Shown here: one piece after another, positions 6,148-8,006 of the stretch
Layout of the letters: each line of letters opens with the position of its first letter
Numbering within the stretch: the first letter of the stretch is position 1
Assembly: GCA_959605275.1 (NCBI GenBank)
Contig: CAUHFD010000129.1
Span: 1-8,006, forward strand
Direction: 5' to 3'
Origin: an uncultured Eubacteriales bacterium
GTDB taxonomy: Bacteria > Bacillota > Clostridia > Oscillospirales > Ruminococcaceae
Length of the DNA stretch: 8,006 bases
Position numbers and translations under genes: made by a program
Notes under the pieces: generated by a model
Told to the model about the DNA's origin: nothing
The model's input: only the letters and a program-made list of their open reading frames with translations
Database searches by the model: none

Positions 6148-7011
6148 TTAGCTGTTGACTTTTTCATATACATTATATTCTTCCCAAATATTTTCCAATT
6201 TTTCAAAGGTTTGACAAATTTGATCATTCATCTGTATGCCGATGGCGACAATCAACGCATTCACTAGACTGAGCGGAGCAACCAGGGAATCGACAAACGA
6301 CGCCATGTCGCTTCGGGCAAGCAGGGTGTAATCGGCTTTTTCCGCAAGCGGAGATTCTGCACTGTCTGTGATTGCGATGACGGTGGCGTGATTATCCGAC
6401 GCATAACGGAACGCCTCGATGGTACGTTTGGAGTAACGTGGAAAGCTGATGCCGATAATGACATCGGTTTCGGACAATCGGATCATTTGTTCGTACATTT
6501 CACTGGAGCTGGAAACTTGCACCAGCTTGACGTTTTCAAAAATCAGGCTGAGATAATAGGTTAAAAAACTGGCAAGGGTAGAGGCGCTTTTCGCTCCGAC
6601 AATATAAACGGATTTCGCATGGATAATCGCTTGTACTGCCTTTTGGAAGTCTTCCCGCGAAGTTTCATCCAGCGTGCGGCGGATACGGTCGATATCCTGA
6701 TTCAGCACAGTGTCCAGCACGTCGGAGGGCAGCATTTGTTCATGGGCAAGCTGAATACGCTGCACCGATGTCAGCTTGTTGCGGATCATTTCCTGCAGGG
6801 CACGCTGCAGCATAGGATAGCCGTCGTAGCCGATTTCAGAAGCAAACCGAACCACCGTGGATTCGCTGACGCCGACTGTGCTGCCGAGTCGGGAAGCCGT
6901 CATGAAAGCGGCTTTGTCGTAATGATGCAGGATGTAATCTGCAATTCGCTTTTGTCCTTTGGACAGCTCGTCCATCTTGCGGTTTATTTTGATAAGAAGT
7001 TCTCTGTTCAT
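6148..7011 (-). CDS. MurR/RpiR family transcriptional regulator (HTH + SIS)
   Basis: 287 residues, the normal length. Residues 1-77 form the RpiR-type helix-turn-helix, with LSKGQKRIADYIL and the recognition segment TVGVSESTVVRFASEIGYDGY (45-65, split across the turn). Residues about 125-255 are a sugar-isomerase (SIS) domain that binds phosphosugars. They include VYIVGAKSAS (135-144), the phosphate-binding IGISFPRYSKRT (186-197) and VIAITDSAESPLAEKADYT (211-229). Such proteins repress or activate sugar or cell-wall amino-sugar genes according to a phosphosugar ligand, which cannot be named here. It is the first gene of the operon. A 6-7-6 inverted repeat between its promoter and start suggests it may control itself and the downstream genes. 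The start ATG at 7011 has AGAAAGG 13 nt upstream. Confidence 0.94.
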   Translation of the reverse strand: MNRELLIKINRKMDELSKGQKRIADYILHHYDKAAFMTASRLGSTVGVSESTVVRFASEIGYDGYPMLQRALQEMIRNKLTSVQRIQLAHEQMLPSDVLDTVLNQDIDRIRRTLDETSREDFQKAVQAIIHAKSVYIVGAKSASTLASFLTYYLSLIFENVKLVQVSSSSEMYEQMIRLSETDVIIGISFPRYSKRTIEAFRYASDNHATVIAITDSAESPLAEKADYTLLARSDMASFVDSLVAPLSLVNALIVAIGIQMNDQICQTFEKLENIWEEYNVYEKVNS

Positions 7012-7020
7012 CTCTATTGC

Positions 7021-7039
7021 AAAACCTTTCTTCGGTTTT
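7021..7039. promoter_or_regulatory. Inverted repeat over the rpiR ribosome site, candidate operator
   Basis: AAAACC and GGTTTT, perfect 6-bp arms 7 bases apart, sit between the -10 box (7068-7073) and the rpiR ATG (7011). One arm overlaps the AGAAAGG ribosome site (7025-7031). The geometry fits a dimeric HTH repressor site just downstream of the transcription start. It could equally form a weak hairpin hiding the ribosome site. Binding of the RpiR protein is inferred from position only. Confidence 0.4.
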
Positions 7040-7067
7040 TACGTTATTTGTGTTTAATATCTTATTC

Positions 7068-7097
7068 ATTGTAGCCTTTTCTACCGGCAAATGTCAA
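7068..7097 (-). promoter_or_regulatory. Promoter of the rpiR-flavoprotein-cmk-plsC-ispH/S1 operon
   Basis: On the minus strand TTGACA (7097-7092, perfect -35) is followed after 18 nt by TACAAT (7073-7068, 5 of 6 to TATAAT). The start of transcription would be near 7061, leaving a leader of about 50 nt that includes the inverted repeat at 7021-7039. No other good minus-strand promoter was seen before 1394, so this one probably drives all five genes. Confidence 0.8.
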
Positions 7098-7265
7098 TCT
7101 TTTTTCAGAAAAAGTTTCATCTGCTTTTTTCATAGTTGAGACGAGAAGCTAAAATATAACTTTCAGGAGTATTTTTTCAGTATTGTTTTTGCTTTATAGT
7201 GTTAAAATGAAATTACGCCGCAGCAATCAAAACCATACATTTTTCAGTGTGTAACTTCGGTAGCG

Positions 7266-7328
7266 TGCCAATCTTGTATGGCATAGATGAGAGACGGCAG
7301 TCCTTACAATCCGATGGATTATAAGGAC
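7266..7328. other. Hairpin-rich stretch in the intergenic region, possible structured leader
   Basis: The gap 7098-7471 has no convincing gene. It holds a strong hairpin at 7300-7328: arms GTCCTTACAATCC and GGATTATAAGGAC, 3-nt loop. One C/A mismatch occurs on the plus strand, and this becomes a G-U pair on the minus strand. Just upstream, TGCCA and TGGCA (7266-7283) could pair over an 8-nt loop. No T-run follows on either strand, so these are not ordinary terminators. I match it to no riboswitch class I know. It could be part of an RNA leader reading toward 7350, or an operator. Confidence 0.35.
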
Positions 7329-7349
7329 AATAAACCTGTACAAAAGCTC

Positions 7350-7408
7350 AGAAAGGAGCGGTCATAAAAATAAAAAGAGTTTTGTCTGTAATCTTTAGCC
7401 AGCAGTGA
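7350..7408 (+). pseudogene. Possible relic of a gene start (ribosome site and signal-peptide-like codons, no ATG)
   Basis: AGAAAGGAG (7350-7358) is a strong ribosome site. Exactly 13 nt after AGAAAGG, the spacing of the operon genes, stands ATA (7370) rather than ATG. The frame then reads KRVLSVIFSQQ and stops at TGA (7406). A positively charged start followed by VLSVIFS looks like the beginning of a signal peptide. One base change (ATG to ATA) would explain the missing start. Only 12 codons remain, so this is suggestive and chance is possible. Confidence 0.22.
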
Positions 7409-7471
7409 ATAAAAGTATTAAAGATTTTGCATTTCGGATAATATAATTAACGGTGAGATAAAAAACAGTTA

Positions 7472-7500
7472 TTGAGCAAATCGATTTTTTGCAGTATAAT
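7472..7500 (+). promoter_or_regulatory. Promoter of the rightmost gene
   Basis: TTGAGC (7472-7477, 4 of 6 to TTGACA), a 17-nt spacer and a perfect TATAAT (7495-7500). Transcription would begin near 7507, about 30 nt before the TTG at 7536. Confidence 0.75.
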
Positions 7501-7535
7501 AGATAATAAGAAAACAATAAAAGGTGATGGTAACA

Positions 7536-8006
7536 TTGCATCATACGAGTGTTTCCGGAGACAGCATTTTGCAAAAAAATATAACTGCTGTGGAGATGAT
7601 GCTGTACATATGTAAAAATTGCGATAAAAGCATTTCAGTGCCCTTGTTGACAGAAGAAAGTGAAAAAAGCTTTTTATTTCCGGTTTCAACCGGGAACTAC
7701 TTATATCTTTCCTTTGAAAAAGATCATGCAGAACTATATGACTACTTTCAAAATAAGCTGGCGCTTTATAGTTATCCTTACATCACCTTTCGCGGATTTG
7801 AACGGGAAACCTTTCTAAAATATGTCAACAATCGGATATTTGCAGATTTGATAGATCATCAGCCGGATGAATCCGTGGGCCCGTCTACCAGAATACATTG
7901 CTGTCCCTATTGCGGAGCGCAGAAACTGAAGCCGATCGGAAAACTGGTAACCTGTTCTTCGGATGAGTCTCAAGTATCTATTCGATACGCTACGTTAGAT
8001 CATTGG
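7536..8006 (+). CDS. Unrecognised protein with two CxxC zinc-ribbon-like knuckles (3' end missing)
   Basis: 157 codons are open from the TTG at 7536 to the window edge. I do not recognise a family. What can be seen: CKNC at residues 26-29 and CPYCG at 123-127 (preceded by C122), two knuckles that together could hold one zinc ion, and a further C140. Between them is a mixed region rich in aromatic residues, with YLYLSFEKDHAELYDYF (56-71, the usual look of a soluble domain). No signal peptide or membrane segment is seen. The start choice rests on AAAAGGTGAT (7519-7528), which pairs well with the 16S 3' end and ends 7 nt before the TTG. The in-frame ATG at 7527 lies inside that site and is less likely, but would add three residues. 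The gene has its own promoter and is divergent from the rpiR operon. A nucleic-acid-binding or redox role would be a guess. Confidence 0.72.
   Translation, partial: MHHTSVSGDSILQKNITAVEMMLYICKNCDKSISVPLLTEESEKSFLFPVSTGNYLYLSFEKDHAELYDYFQNKLALYSYPYITFRGFERETFLKYVNNRIFADLIDHQPDESVGPSTRIHCCPYCGAQKLKPIGKLVTCSSDESQVSIRYATLDHW

Noticed and set aside
7070..7141. Short minus-strand frame MKKADETFSEKR... upstream of rpiR
   Set aside because: It has no ribosome site, and its codons overlap the -35 and -10 boxes of the rpiR promoter.
7287..7367. 26-codon plus-strand frame MRDGSPYNPMDYKD... ending at TAA 7365
   Set aside because: There is no ribosome site before the ATG, and a 26-codon frame is common by chance. 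It overlaps the strong hairpin at 7300-7328, which better explains the conserved look of the bases. An upstream in-frame TAG (7284) also closes it.
7447..7689. 80-codon minus-strand frame
   Set aside because: It runs antisense through the promoter and start of the plus-strand gene, has no good ribosome site, and its composition (many F, L, C) is that of a shadow frame.

Overview
The window looks like a low-to-mid GC member of the Clostridia (Firmicutes), plausibly an Oscillospiraceae/Ruminococcaceae relative. Three things point there: an IspH-ribosomal protein S1 fusion, ribosome-binding sites of the form AGAAAGG that match the Firmicutes 16S 3' end, and a housekeeping gene order (RpiR regulator, HI0933-type flavoprotein, cmk, plsC, ispH-S1) that I recall from this class. 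No species-level marker is visible.

Bases 1-990 (minus strand) hold most of an ATP-grasp ligase closely resembling D-aspartate ligases, cut off at the window edge. It has its own good promoter at 1029-1057. Bases 991-1394 are intergenic: that promoter, a 77-bp unit repeated twice in perfect tandem (1115-1277), and one or two terminators for the operon that ends there.

Bases 1395-7097 (minus strand) are one five-gene operon read from a strong sigma-A-like promoter at 7068-7097: RpiR/MurR-family regulator, HI0933/YhiN-type flavoprotein, cytidylate kinase (cmk), 1-acylglycerol-3-phosphate acyltransferase (plsC) and the ispH-S1 fusion. It combines nucleotide metabolism, phospholipid synthesis, isoprenoid synthesis and translation under one regulator gene. 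It ends at a clear intrinsic terminator (1355-1383). The S1 part is frameshifted in its last domain near 1622; the lost frame continues for 75 codons to 1395. Comparison with the preceding S1 domain indicates about 7 missing bases. A perfect Shine-Dalgarno inside the fusion (2626-2632) could let S1 be made separately from IspH.

Bases 7098-7471 carry no convincing gene. They hold a strong hairpin (7300-7328) and what may be the start of a decayed secreted-protein gene (7350-7408). From 7472 a plus-strand promoter drives an unrecognised protein with two CxxC knuckles, cut off by the right edge.

No mobile element, CRISPR array, tRNA or rRNA was seen. The window is mainly ordinary housekeeping DNA. 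Its most notable points are the S1 frameshift, the internal S1 start, the uniform ribosome-site spacing, the 77-bp tandem repeat and the structured/decayed stretch before the last gene.
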